Shown one piece after another: positions 44,591 through 53,679 of a stretch of 64,000 nucleotides of DNA. Location: positions 1 through 64,000 of the forward strand of contig CACLAC010000001.1 in NCBI GenBank assembly GCA_902604785.1. Direction: 5' to 3'. Origin of the DNA: an uncultured Pelagibacteraceae bacterium (GTDB lineage: Bacteria > Pseudomonadota > Alphaproteobacteria > Pelagibacterales > Pelagibacteraceae). A program made the translations under genes and the position numbers. Positions within the stretch are counted from its first letter, which is position 1. Each line of letters opens with the position of its first letter. A model generated the notes under the pieces. That model did no database searches and was not told the origin of the DNA. It saw only the letters and a list, made by a program, of their open reading frames with translations.

Positions 44591-45383
44591 AAAAGTTATT
44601 TCAATCATAAATCAAAAAGGTGGAGTAGGCAAGACAACAACCGTGATCAATCTTGCGGCTGGATTGTCTATGAAAGGAAAAAAAATTTTAGTAATTGACC
44701 TAGATCCACAAGGAAATGCCACTACCGGTCTAGGATTATCTAACACTGCAAGCTCGGACACTACAATTTATAGTGTGCTTAATGGAAATAAGCAAATATC
44801 AGAAGTGATCCAGAAAACTAGCTTTGAAAATTTAAATTTGATAACTTCAAATGTAGATTTGTCTGGTCTCGAGGTCGAAACTGCCGGAGACAGCCGTAGA
44901 GCCTTTAAATTAAAGGATGAATTAGCCTCTATTTTAAATGATTCTAGAGCTTCATACGATTATATACTTATAGACTGCCCACCATCGCTTAGCCTACTCA
45001 CAATTATGGCATTGGTCGCTTCAGATGCTTTAGTAGTACCTCTGCAAACAGAATTTTTTGCCCTAGAAGGACTAACTCAACTAATGAAGACAATTGAAAG
45101 GATAAAAAATAATCTTAATCCAGAATTATCAATCAGAGGGATCCTATTAACCATGTATGATAGACGAAACAAACTTTCAGGGGAAGTAGAAAAAGAGGCA
45201 AGAAACTATTTTAAAGAAAAAGTCTATCAATCAGTGGTTCCAAGAAATGTTAGGTTGTCAGAAGCCCCTTCACATGGAGTTCCAGTATTAATTTATGATA
45301 AAGCTTGTCCTGGAAGTAAGTCATATTTTAGTTTTACAGAAGAATTTTTAAACCAAGACAAACCAGTGGAGAGTGCAGCATGA
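44583..45383 (+). CDS. parA: Chromosome partitioning ATPase ParA
   Basis: Deviant Walker-A ATPase that moves ParB-bound origins. IINQKGGVGKTTTVINLAAGL carries the signature Lys, followed by LVIDLDPQGNATTGLG, YILIDCPPSLSLLT and VPLQTEFFALEGL. 266 residues, complete. The ATG overlaps the stop of the short duplicate ORF upstream. It overlaps parB by 4 bp. Expected to act with the parS sites in mnmG and rsmG. Confidence 0.98.
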   Translation: MDKKVISIINQKGGVGKTTTVINLAAGLSMKGKKILVIDLDPQGNATTGLGLSNTASSDTTIYSVLNGNKQISEVIQKTSFENLNLITSNVDLSGLEVETAGDSRRAFKLKDELASILNDSRASYDYILIDCPPSLSLLTIMALVASDALVVPLQTEFFALEGLTQLMKTIERIKNNLNPELSIRGILLTMYDRRNKLSGEVEKEARNYFKEKVYQSVVPRNVRLSEAPSHGVPVLIYDKACPGSKSYFSFTEEFLNQDKPVESAA

Positions 45384-46231
45384 TAAATCCTTTTAAACCA
45401 AAGAAAGGCTTAGGAAGAGGTCTTTCGTCTCTTATAGGAGATAGTGAAGTTAAAGAAAACAAAACTACAATATCTATTAGTTCTATTATTAGAAACAAAT
45501 ATCAACCAAGGAAAAAATTTGAAAAGGAGAGTTTAGAAGAATTAACTAATTCTATTAAAGAAAGAGGAGTCATACAACCAATCATAGTAAGAAAATCAGA
45601 AAATATAATTGATAAGTTTGAAATAGTAGCCGGAGAAAGAAGATGGCAAGCTGCACAAAAAGCAGGACTTCACAAAGTTCCAGTAGTAATTATAGAAGCT
45701 GATAACTTAAAATCACTAGAATTTGCTATAGTTGAAAATGTTCAACGAAAAGATTTAAATCCAATAGAAGAAGCAGAAGGATATAAAAAATTGATAGATG
45801 AATTTAATTACGATCAAGAAAAAGTTGCAAAGTTTATAGGAAAAAGTAGAGCCCATGTTTCTAATTGTTTAAGATTATTAAACTTGCCTCAAAAAATAAT
45901 GGAATACATAATTGACGAAAAGATATCCCAGGGACATGCAAAAATTTTGGTAGGTTTGGAAAATGCCCAATTATTAGCTGAAAAGATAATTTCTAAAAAG
46001 TTATCAGTAAGACAAGCTGAAGCACTTATTAGAATTACTAAAGGAAATAAATCAATGAATAAAAGAAGTAAAGATTCTAATATAATTGATATTGAAAATC
46101 AGTTAATGGAAAAAATTGGAATGAGGGTTTATGTTAACAATAAAAAAAACAACTCAGGAACTATAGCTTTTGAATACAAAGGACTAGATCAAATGGAAAG
46201 GTTAATCCAAATTATTAAAAGTAACTATTAA
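45380..46231 (+). CDS. parB: Chromosome partitioning protein ParB
   Basis: parS-binding CTP-dependent clamp. N-terminal KKGLGRGLSSLIGD, the GERRWQAAQKAGLHKVPVVI box (CTP-binding), ENVQRKDLNPIEEAEGYKKLIDEF and the helix-turn-helix VAKFIGKSRAHVSNCLRLLNLP, and a C-terminal dimerisation domain. 283 residues. Its stop shares TTAA with the convergent holA stop. Confidence 0.97.
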   Translation: MINPFKPKKGLGRGLSSLIGDSEVKENKTTISISSIIRNKYQPRKKFEKESLEELTNSIKERGVIQPIIVRKSENIIDKFEIVAGERRWQAAQKAGLHKVPVVIIEADNLKSLEFAIVENVQRKDLNPIEEAEGYKKLIDEFNYDQEKVAKFIGKSRAHVSNCLRLLNLPQKIMEYIIDEKISQGHAKILVGLENAQLLAEKIISKKLSVRQAEALIRITKGNKSMNKRSKDSNIIDIENQLMEKIGMRVYVNNKKNNSGTIAFEYKGLDQMERLIQIIKSNY

Positions 46232-47205
46232 TAACTACTCACAAAATCAGATACAAAATTTAACGAGTTATTTGAATATTTCTTAACTAAAATTTCAAGG
46301 TCATTTATTTTATAAATCATTTTTTTTACTTCATCTTCCGACCATGATTGTATTTGTTTTTTTACTACTTCTTTTTCCTTCCAAAATATTGGTGGTTTAA
46401 AAGAAGAAATAGTTAAATCAATATTTCCAGTTTGTTTTTGACTTTTTTTTAATTTAAGTAATCTTTTTGATCTATTTAATATTGTTCTTATTATTAAAAT
46501 ACATTCATCATTTGCAAAATTATTTTCATTTAAAATTTTAGAAACTTGTTTGCTATTTTTTGCTAAATAGTTTTCTGCAAGTTCAAAAACACTATAGTTT
46601 TCAGATAAATTTGATAATTTCAATATATCATCTATAATAATATTTTTTTTTGATATTGATAAATTTTCAATTTTATTTAGTTCATTAATTAAATTTCCTC
46701 TGTCTCCCCTCGATCTGTTGACTAGTAAATTTATAATTTCTTGTGACAATTTTATATTTTTTTTTCTAAAAAAATTTTGAGCAATTAAATTCAAACTTTT
46801 ATCATTATCTTCATAGAAAGGTATACATATAAGCTCTTTTTCTTTTTCAAATAAACTTCTTAATTTTGATTTTTTTTCTAAATTATTTGAATTTATAATA
46901 ACTCTAATTTTTTCAATATTCCTCTCCATAATTTCATCTAAAAAATTAAGAATTTTGTCGCTTGCTCTTGAAATTATTATTAATTTTTCATTATCAAAAA
47001 GAGACTTATTCATTAAACTTGAAATAAATTCTTCTTGGTTATCTAAGATTTCAACTTCATCATATCTTAAAATTTCACCTTCGAATTTTTTTTCAAATAT
47101 TTCTTTTATTATTTGGTTTTTATAACCTTGATTCAAGCCATAAATAAGAATTAAATTTTTTTTTATAGAATTTATTTTATCTAATTCAAAAGACTTAATT
47201 ATCAT
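46228..47205 (-). CDS. holA: DNA polymerase III delta subunit
   Basis: Clamp-loader subunit that opens the beta clamp. The 325-residue protein is divergent, but the order of elements fits HolA: LILIYGLNQGYKNQIIKEIF at the start, a FEGEILRYDEVE strand, SLMNKSLFDNEKLIIISRASD (beta-clamp contact), and the helical collar domain (SWSEDEVKKMIYKINDLEILVKK). The leuS-lptE-holA order is conserved in proteobacteria and supports the call. Overlaps lptE by 4 bp. Confidence 0.88.
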   Translation of the reverse strand: MIIKSFELDKINSIKKNLILIYGLNQGYKNQIIKEIFEKKFEGEILRYDEVEILDNQEEFISSLMNKSLFDNEKLIIISRASDKILNFLDEIMERNIEKIRVIINSNNLEKKSKLRSLFEKEKELICIPFYEDNDKSLNLIAQNFFRKKNIKLSQEIINLLVNRSRGDRGNLINELNKIENLSISKKNIIIDDILKLSNLSENYSVFELAENYLAKNSKQVSKILNENNFANDECILIIRTILNRSKRLLKLKKSQKQTGNIDLTISSFKPPIFWKEKEVVKKQIQSWSEDEVKKMIYKINDLEILVKKYSNNSLNFVSDFVSSY

Positions 47206-47660
47206 TCATTTATTTCTGAAATAGAAAATACAATTCTATCTGAAATATTCCTAGACAAATTATCTATCATGTTCTTTTCATAATTTTCTAATTCGAATTT
47301 ATCTGAAATATTATTATATGTAGTTTTTCTAAGAATATTATTTTCAATTATTATTTCTCCATTTAACTTAACGTTATAATTAACATTGATTATTAATTCA
47401 AAAATTGAAGGATCGCCCTTTGAGTCTTTCGATATTATATTTTTTTCTTTTTTTGATGATAAAGTAACGTAAAATTCTTTTTCGTTACCTTTTAAATTAT
47501 TTAAATTGTTAGTTATTATAGAATTGACTTTTTCGTCACCAGTTATTTTATCGACATTTATAGAAAACTTATAATTTTTGTAACTTAAAATAGGCTTATA
47601 ATCACAACTCGATAAGGTAAATAAAAAAAATATCAGTATATAATTTAAAATTTTATTCAT
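47202..47660 (-). CDS. lptE: LPS-assembly lipoprotein LptE
   Basis: Lipoprotein that plugs the LptD barrel in LPS transport to the outer surface. A 152-residue protein with a lipoprotein signal peptide ending LSSC at about residue 19, followed by YKPIL and a beta-strand-rich domain ending in a helix ([22 protein letters not shown]). The similarity is weak by eye, but the position between leuS and holA is the standard lptE site. Overlaps leuS by 8 bp. Confidence 0.82.
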   Translation of the reverse strand: MNKILNYILIFFLFTLSSCDYKPILSYKNYKFSINVDKITGDEKVNSIITNNLNNLKGNEKEFYVTLSSKKEKNIISKDSKGDPSIFELIINVNYNVKLNGEIIIENNILRKTTYNNISDKFELENYEKNMIDNLSRNISDRIVFSISEINE

Positions 47661-50205
47661 TAACTAAAATATTTATTAATCTATTTTTAACAAAAATAAT
47701 TTTTTTAATGGATTTATTTTTTAAATATTTATCTAACAATTTTTCATTTTTAGCAATATTTAAAATACTTTCTTCATTTAAATCTTTTTCAGCTTTTACA
47801 TTTGCTCTCTTTCTTCCATTAATTTGAACTACATACTCAATGTTTTCCTGTTGTAAATATTCTTTATTTACTATTGGCCATTTTAATTTATCATTAAATC
47901 CTATATCTATTAAGCATTCGCTAGTTAGGTGAGGAACTACTGGCGAAAAAGCTGTTAATATTTTTGTATAATTTTCTAATAAATTGTTTTTGTTAATATT
48001 TTTTTCTATATGTTTTATTAAAAAGTTATATGTTTCGTACATACCTGCAATTATTACGTTATAACTAAAGCTTTCTAAATTACCTGATATTTTATTTATT
48101 AATTGGTTTGTAAATTTATTAAATTCTAGATCTTCATCTTTTACATCACTTTTATCAGATAATTTATTTTTTATTTTTGAGTGCAGCATCCATAACTTTT
48201 GTATGAACTTAAATGAAGAAACCATACCTTGCTCAGACCATTGAACATCTTTTTCAGGCGGACTGTCTGAAAGAATAAATAATCTAACTGAGTCTGCTCC
48301 ATAATTATTGATTATACTTTCAGGATCAATCACATTTTTTTTAGATTTAGACATTGACTCAGAAGGTCCCACAACAACTATTGAATTAGGATCATTTTTT
48401 TTATAATATTTTTTTCCCCTTATCTCTATTTCTTCTGGACTGATCCAATTATTATTTTGATCTTTATACGTTTCATGGCAAACCATTCCTTGTGTAAAAA
48501 GTCCTTTAAATGGTTCTTCGATATTAAATTTTTTGTTTTTGAATCCCAAAGCTTTCATGAAAAAACGAGAATAAAGTAAATGTAAAATTGCATGTTCTAT
48601 GCCTCCTATATACTGATCGACAGGCATCCAATAATCAATTTCTTGCTGATTGAAACCATAATCATTTTCTTTCGGTGAACAAAAACGAAGATAATACCAC
48701 GAGGAACAGACAAATGTATCCAAGGTATCAGTTTCTCTAACTAGATCTTTTCCGTTAACATTAACTTTTTTCCAATCATTTTTAGTATTTAAGGGATTTC
48801 CTTTAGCATTAAGATCTACATTTTCCGGAAGTTTTACAGGTAAATCTTTTTTCGGAATTGCAATTACTTTTCCATCATTATCATAAGCCACTGGAATGGG
48901 ACAGCCCCAATATCTTTGTCTTGATACACCCCAATCTTTTAATCTAAAATTAATTTGTTTTTTACCAAACTTTTTTTTTTCTAAAATATCTATCGTTTTA
49001 ATTATAGATTCTTCTGGTACTTTTAATCCATTTAAAAATTCTGAATTAATTATAATTCCATCACCATCATAAGCTTTATCAATTACTTCATAATTATTAT
49101 CTTTATCCTTTGGCCTAACAACAGTTTTAATTTCAAGTTTATATTTTTTTGCAAAATCAAAATCTCTTTGATCATGAGCAGGGCAACCAAAAACTGCTCC
49201 AAAACCATAGTCCATCAGCACAAAATTGGCAAAATAAACAGGAACTTTTTGTTTAGGATTTAAAGGATTTATTGCTAATAAATTTGTTTTAAAACCTATT
49301 TTTTCACCCATAGCAATTGCTTCCTCGGTTGTTCCAGTTTTTGAACATTCTTTTTTAAAATTGTTAAATTCTTTGTCATTAACAAAGAATTTTGAAATTT
49401 CATGATCTGCAGATATAGCTAAAAAAGAAAAACCAAATAGAGTATCTGGTCTTGTGGTAAAACACTTAATTTCACTTACAGGAATATCCCCTTCAATTTT
49501 AAAATTAACCTCACAACCATATGATTTGCCAATCCAATTTTTCTGCATTACTTTAACTTTATTTGGCCACTCATTTAATTCTTCTAAATCATCCAAAAGT
49601 TTTTGAGAAAATTTAGAGATATTAAAAAACCATTGATTTAATTTCTTTCTTTCTACCACTGCTCCAGATCGCCAACCTTTACCGTCAATTACTTGCTCAT
49701 TTGCAAGAACTGTTTCATCTATGGGATCCCAATTAACATAGTTTTCTTTTCTATATACCAATCCTTTTTCCAATAACTCTAAAAAAAACAATTGCTGATG
49801 TTTATAATAATCTTCAGAACATGTTGAAATTTCACGATCCCAATCAATTGAAAGTCCAAGTTTTTTAAGTTGATTTTTCATTGTAGAAATATTTTGGTTT
49901 GTCCAGTCTTTCGGATCTAAATTGTTTTCCCTTGCGGCATTTTCTGCTGGCATTCCAAACGCATCCCAACCCATTGGATGTAGAACATTGAATCCTTGAA
50001 GAATTTTATATCTAGATAATACATCTCCAATTGTATAATTTCTTACATGTCCCATGTGTATTTTCCCCGATGGGTATGGAAACATTTCAAGGCAGTAAAA
50101 TTTTTTTTTATTTATATCTACTTTTGATGAAAAAGTTTTATTTTGATCCCAAAATTTTTGCCATTTCTCTTCGACTTTTTTAAAATTATATCTATTAGAA
50201 TTCAC
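47653..50205 (-). CDS. leuS: Leucyl-tRNA synthetase
   Basis: Class Ia aminoacyl-tRNA synthetase of 850 residues. The HIGH motif reads HMGH (residues 50-53, in [21 protein letters not shown]) and the KMSKS motif reads SMSKSKKN near residue 618. The editing domain contains [13 protein letters not shown] and the catalytic-Asp segment, and [19 protein letters not shown]. Complete with the C-terminal anticodon-binding and tail regions. Confidence 0.98.
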   Translation of the reverse strand: MNSNRYNFKKVEEKWQKFWDQNKTFSSKVDINKKKFYCLEMFPYPSGKIHMGHVRNYTIGDVLSRYKILQGFNVLHPMGWDAFGMPAENAARENNLDPKDWTNQNISTMKNQLKKLGLSIDWDREISTCSEDYYKHQQLFFLELLEKGLVYRKENYVNWDPIDETVLANEQVIDGKGWRSGAVVERKKLNQWFFNISKFSQKLLDDLEELNEWPNKVKVMQKNWIGKSYGCEVNFKIEGDIPVSEIKCFTTRPDTLFGFSFLAISADHEISKFFVNDKEFNNFKKECSKTGTTEEAIAMGEKIGFKTNLLAINPLNPKQKVPVYFANFVLMDYGFGAVFGCPAHDQRDFDFAKKYKLEIKTVVRPKDKDNNYEVIDKAYDGDGIIINSEFLNGLKVPEESIIKTIDILEKKKFGKKQINFRLKDWGVSRQRYWGCPIPVAYDNDGKVIAIPKKDLPVKLPENVDLNAKGNPLNTKNDWKKVNVNGKDLVRETDTLDTFVCSSWYYLRFCSPKENDYGFNQQEIDYWMPVDQYIGGIEHAILHLLYSRFFMKALGFKNKKFNIEEPFKGLFTQGMVCHETYKDQNNNWISPEEIEIRGKKYYKKNDPNSIVVVGPSESMSKSKKNVIDPESIINNYGADSVRLFILSDSPPEKDVQWSEQGMVSSFKFIQKLWMLHSKIKNKLSDKSDVKDEDLEFNKFTNQLINKISGNLESFSYNVIIAGMYETYNFLIKHIEKNINKNNLLENYTKILTAFSPVVPHLTSECLIDIGFNDKLKWPIVNKEYLQQENIEYVVQINGRKRANVKAEKDLNEESILNIAKNEKLLDKYLKNKSIKKIIFVKNRLINILVNE

Positions 50206-50241
50206 TTTTAAGAATTAAGGTTATTCTTTTACAGTTTTCAT

Positions 50242-50799
50242 TTAGTTAGCTGAAGTCAAAATTTTTCCTGTATAAGCTTTTTTGCTTTTATCTTTTGAAT
50301 CTTTTTTATAAGAAGCTGCTCTTGATAGTATTTTTTTGTTTAGTTCAGCAACTAAAGAGCCCTTTTTTTGAGAGACTTGGCAGCTATCGTTTTGCCCACA
50401 ATTTTTGTGAAATACTTTTATGTCTAAAGCATCAGACCTTATTTCATTTGTTAAAAAGCGAATTGAAATTTTAATTGACTCATTTACATTTGAACCAGAT
50501 GAATACCAATCTGTTATTATAATACCACCACTATAGTTTGCAGATACAAGAGGCATAAAATCAATAGTATCTAATGATGCTCTCCAAAGTTCATTAGAGC
50601 TCGCAAAATCAAATTCTCCAGAACCTCCTCTATTTTTAACTCCACCCATAATTGTAAATCCTCTTCCTTCCTCTAGATTTTTTTTAACTCTTTCTTTTGG
50701 ATCTGGAGGAAATTGTTTTGCGTCAGCGCCTGTTCCACAAGAATTTAAAAAAGGTAAAAAAGTAGTTAGTAAGACTAAAATTTGTATTTTTTTTAACAT
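50242..50799 (-). CDS. DUF3576 lipoprotein
   Basis: A 185-residue alphaproteobacterial lipoprotein of DUF3576, directly upstream of leuS as usual. Signal peptide with lipobox FLNSC at about residue 21, then the conserved core LWRASLDTIDFMPLVSANYSGGIIITDWYSS, KISIRFLTNEIRSDALDIKVFHKNC, and a C-terminal ILSRAASYK. Function unknown; probably an outer- or inner-membrane lipoprotein. Confidence 0.92.
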   Translation of the reverse strand: MLKKIQILVLLTTFLPFLNSCGTGADAKQFPPDPKERVKKNLEEGRGFTIMGGVKNRGGSGEFDFASSNELWRASLDTIDFMPLVSANYSGGIIITDWYSSGSNVNESIKISIRFLTNEIRSDALDIKVFHKNCGQNDSCQVSQKKGSLVAELNKKILSRAASYKKDSKDKSKKAYTGKILTSAN

Positions 50800-50805
50800 T
50801 TTGAT

Positions 50806-50904
50806 TTAATATGACTTTTTATTTTTATGCCTTATTAAACTATGAGAAAAGATAAAAAACACAATAAATTCAATCATTAATAGTGATGCAAAAATACAAC
50901 ACAT
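50806..50904 (-). CDS. Possible small hydrophobic ORF upstream of DUF3576 gene
   Basis: A 32-residue frame from ATG at 50904: MCCIFASLLMIEFIVFFIFS is a hydrophobic helix followed by HSLIRHKNKKSY, ending 6 bp before the DUF3576 ATG. An in-frame TTG upstream would add about 9 residues. The helix-plus-basic-tail layout is protein-like, but AT-rich DNA can yield hydrophobic frames by chance, no ribosome-binding site is clear and no family is known. Confidence 0.25.
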   Translation of the reverse strand: MCCIFASLLMIEFIVFFIFSHSLIRHKNKKSY

Positions 50905-51014
50905 TATAAATAAAAAAGCATAAATTTCCAATTTTAAAGCAAATTATAGAGCATATTGGTATTACTGCCACGTTTAATATTAATATTAACAATTAAAAAT
51001 AAGGAGTAATTAAT

Positions 51015-51941
51015 ATGGACAAACTAAAAAAAGTTGGTCTTACAGCACTAGGAACTGCTCTTGTATCTTCTGCATCTGTTGCAGGTGATATGGCGGTAAC
51101 TGGATCTGCTTTAATGACTTTCGCAGGAAATAACAATACTGACACTGGTAACGGTTGGTCAATGTCTGATACTATGACTTTTACTGGATCAGGTGATCTA
51201 GATAATGGTTGGTCAGTTACTTTCTCTCATGCAATTGATGGTGGCGCAAACGACGCTAACTCAATTAAAATTGATACAGGTGATATGGGAGTATTAACAT
51301 TTGCTGGACTTGGTGGTTCAGGACCAGTAGCAGCTAATGACGATAAAATGCCATCAGCTAACGAAGAATCATGGGCTAACTCAGCTGGAACTAAAACAGC
51401 TGCAGCTACAGGTGCTTCAGGTAACAATGGTTTCAATTATACACTTCCAGAGTTGATGGAAAATGTATCACTAGAAGTTTACTACTTACCTTCAGCTGCT
51501 GGATCTACTAGTTCTTTCGAATACGGTGCAACATACACAGGTATCGATGGATTAACTATAGGTTATGCAGGTGGTGATAACGAAACTACTGCTACAGCAA
51601 CAGTTGAAAGTACTAACTTGTGGGCTACATACGTGTATGACTCATTTACAATTGGTGCTCAAAGAAACGAAACTGATTCACAAACAGCACTTGCTGACTC
51701 AGACTTCGATGCTTATGGTGTTTCATATGCAGTAAACGATGAGTTATCTGTATCTTACGGTATTTCTACTGTTGAGCATGAAAACAGCTCTAAAGAAGAC
51801 CAAGATGCTGCTGCAGTTTCATTCTCATACGTAACTGGTGGAATGACAATTTCAGGTTCAATGGCTGATGTTGACAATGTAGGCGGTACAGCTTCAGTTG
51901 ATAACTCAGGTTATGAATTGAACGTTACATTTGCATTCTAA
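51015..51941 (+). CDS. Outer-membrane porin (SAR11-type)
   Basis: A 308-residue beta-barrel protein. Signal peptide MDKLKKVGLTALGTALVSSASVAG, then alternating strand-like stretches rich in Gly, Ser, Thr and aromatic residues (MTFTGSGDLDNGWSVTFSHAI, ENVSLEVYYLP, SFEYGATYTGIDGLTIGYAGG, LWATYVYDSFTIGAQ) and a C-terminal strand ending ELNVTFAF with terminal Phe, the signal for the BAM machinery. A strong ribosome-binding site AAGGAG lies at 51000-51005. The gene is less AT-rich than its neighbours and ends at a strong terminator, both signs of very high expression. Confidence 0.93.
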   Translation: MDKLKKVGLTALGTALVSSASVAGDMAVTGSALMTFAGNNNTDTGNGWSMSDTMTFTGSGDLDNGWSVTFSHAIDGGANDANSIKIDTGDMGVLTFAGLGGSGPVAANDDKMPSANEESWANSAGTKTAAATGASGNNGFNYTLPELMENVSLEVYYLPSAAGSTSSFEYGATYTGIDGLTIGYAGGDNETTATATVESTNLWATYVYDSFTIGAQRNETDSQTALADSDFDAYGVSYAVNDELSVSYGISTVEHENSSKEDQDAAAVSFSYVTGGMTISGSMADVDNVGGTASVDNSGYELNVTFAF

Positions 51942-51966
51942 TTTAATTAGATAGTAAAATATATTT

Positions 51967-51995
51967 AAGGCCCCTTTATTTAAGGGGCCTTTTTT
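51967..51995 (+). terminator. Intrinsic terminator after the porin gene
   Basis: Perfect 10-bp hairpin, AAGGCCCCTT (51967-51976) and AAGGGGCCTT (51982-51991), 5-base loop, followed by a T-run (TTTTTT from 51990). It begins 25 bp after the porin stop. The convergent ThiE-like gene ends at its foot. Confidence 0.95.
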
Positions 51996-52521
51996 ATTTG
52001 AAGTAAGAAATACCTGCAAATCCCCATAAATTAAGCTTATTTAATATTTTCTTATTTTTTTTGGAAATTCCACCTAGTGCAATAATTTTTTTTTTTGATA
52101 AAGAACTTAAAATTAAAAATTTTAATAAACCTAGATAATTACTATTTTTTTTAAAAATTGAGGATAAAAAAATAGCATCTACTTTTTGTGATTCTTTAAT
52201 TCTAATTTCTTTCAAATTATGGGCCGAACCCAAAACTATAAAATTTTTTTTAATATTAAAATTTAAATGATTGAATGATTTGTTAAAGGAAGGCAAATAA
52301 ACTCCATTCAAATTAAGCTTTAAAGCTAATTTGAAATTATTTGAAAGAAATAATTTTAACTTTTTTTTATTACAAAATTTTTTAATTTTTAATATTTCAG
52401 TTATATTTATCTTTTTTGAATAATTTCTATAAATTATTGCTGTTTTAGTTGTTTGATTTTCTAAAATTTTTTTATCAAATTTTTCAATAAAGTAGTATTG
52501 TTTAGGTAAATTCTTATGCAT
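51994..52521 (-). CDS. ThiE/TenI-family protein, divergent
   Basis: A TIM-barrel protein resembling thiamine-phosphate synthase. Recognisable parts are LNGVYLPSFNKS, NFIVLGSAHNLKEIRIKESQKVDAIFLSSIFKKN and IIALGGISKKNKKILNKLNLWGFAGISYF. The usual glycine-rich and D-x-x-L pyrophosphate-binding residues are changed, so catalysis as ThiE is uncertain; a TenI-like or degenerate role is possible. I take the ATG at 52521 (MHKNLPKQYYF); a longer frame from 52533 adds four residues. Its start codon overlaps the divergent yggS start within one ATGCAT palindrome. Confidence 0.72.
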   Translation of the reverse strand: MHKNLPKQYYFIEKFDKKILENQTTKTAIIYRNYSKKINITEILKIKKFCNKKKLKLFLSNNFKLALKLNLNGVYLPSFNKSFNHLNFNIKKNFIVLGSAHNLKEIRIKESQKVDAIFLSSIFKKNSNYLGLLKFLILSSLSKKKIIALGGISKKNKKILNKLNLWGFAGISYFK

Positions 52522-53178
52522 AAAACAGTTCAAAACTTAATTAATATACAAAATTTAATTAAATCAAAACAATCTGTTTTGAAAAATAATGAGATAACTC
52601 CTAAAATCATTGCTGTTTCTAAAACATTTAAAATTAATCATATATTGCCTTTAATAGAATATGGTCATACAGATTATGGAGAGAATAAAGTACAAGAAGC
52701 AGTAGAAAAATGGTCTCAGATAAAATCTAATAATAATAAAATTAAACTTCATTTAATTGGAAAGTTACAAACAAATAAAGTTAAAATTTCTTTAAAATTA
52801 TTTGATTTTATTCATTCCCTCGATAATGAAAAACTTGCTAGAAAAATTTCAGAAGAACAAAAAAAACAAAACCTTGAAACAAAATTATTTATCCAAGTAA
52901 ATATAGGAAATGAGTCTCAAAAAAATGGAATACATGTAAGTAAATTAGGAGAATTTTATAATTACTGCAAAGAACTTAGTTTAAATATTGTTGGAATAAT
53001 GTGTATACCTCCTATAAATGAAGATCCCAAAATATCATTTTCAAGAATGAATTACTTAAAAAAAAAAATGAACTTTAAAGAACTAAGCATGGGTATGTCG
53101 GCTGACTACTTAGATGCCATAAAATATAATTCTACTTTTTTAAGAATAGGTTCTAATATATTTGGTTCTAGAAATTAA
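52516..53178 (+). CDS. YggS-family pyridoxal phosphate homeostasis protein
   Basis: A 220-residue PLP-binding alanine-racemase-fold protein (PLPBP). The PLP lysine is in KIIAVSKTF (Lys36), followed by YGENKVQEAVEKW, KLHLIGKLQTNKVK, FIHSLDN, LFIQVNIGNESQKNGI and SMGMSADYLDAI. Complete. It buffers cellular PLP and affects amino-acid homeostasis. Start codon overlaps the divergent ThiE-like gene; its stop shares TTAA with the convergent L,D-transpeptidase gene. Confidence 0.95.
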   Translation: MHKTVQNLINIQNLIKSKQSVLKNNEITPKIIAVSKTFKINHILPLIEYGHTDYGENKVQEAVEKWSQIKSNNNKIKLHLIGKLQTNKVKISLKLFDFIHSLDNEKLARKISEEQKKQNLETKLFIQVNIGNESQKNGIHVSKLGEFYNYCKELSLNIVGIMCIPPINEDPKISFSRMNYLKKKMNFKELSMGMSADYLDAIKYNSTFLRIGSNIFGSRN

Positions 53179-53666
53179 AGAATTTTAATTTTTGTTTTTC
53201 GATTAATTAATTTCAACAGTATTAATAAGTCCTTTTTTTTAAGAGCAACACATCCTGCTGTTTGTTTATAAGTTTTGCTTAAATGAATAAATATTGCACT
53301 TCCTTTACCAATCTTAGTGTTCTTTGTATTATAGTTTATAGGTATTATATAATCATACTTATAATCTTTCCTAAACATTTTTTCATGTCTGGTACTATTA
53401 CTAATTTTAATTAATTTATTATATTTTTTATTTTTTATATCATTACACCAGCCCATTTTTTTAGTAATAGGAATCGAATGTAATTTGGTAATCGGTTTTA
53501 GATTTCTATCTTTTCTATAATAAACGTTACCAAGGGAAAATAAGCCTTTAGGTGTTTTCTTATCTCCTTCATTTTTTTTATTAGTTGTTCCATTTTTTCC
53601 AACACAGCATTTAAATGTAAAATTATCGTAAATAAGAGTTTCTTTATTTTTTATAATAATTGTCAT
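53175..53666 (-). CDS. L,D-transpeptidase (YkuD-domain) family protein
   Basis: A 163-residue compact YkuD-type protein. The catalytic region reads SAIFIHLSKTYKQTAGCVALKKKDLLILL, with the His and the S/T-x-G-C Cys nucleophile. LFSLGNVYYRKDRN upstream matches the family strand (T-P-x-G-x-F/Y). No signal peptide is visible, unlike most L,D-transpeptidases, so localisation is unclear; the family forms 3-3 peptidoglycan links or anchors lipoproteins. Divergent from the winged-helix gene, 13 bp apart. Confidence 0.88.
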   Translation of the reverse strand: MTIIIKNKETLIYDNFTFKCCVGKNGTTNKKNEGDKKTPKGLFSLGNVYYRKDRNLKPITKLHSIPITKKMGWCNDIKNKKYNKLIKISNSTRHEKMFRKDYKYDYIIPINYNTKNTKIGKGSAIFIHLSKTYKQTAGCVALKKKDLLILLKLINRKTKIKIL

Positions 53667-53679
53667 ATCTTGATTATAT

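Noticed and set aside
50800..51014. Riboswitch or small RNA in the porin leader
   Set aside because: I see only AT-rich sequence with no stable paired stem besides the ribosome-binding site; no known riboswitch core is visible.
51227..51436. Minus-strand ORF within the porin gene
   Set aside because: Alanine/proline-rich shadow of the porin frame; no ribosome-binding site and no family resemblance.
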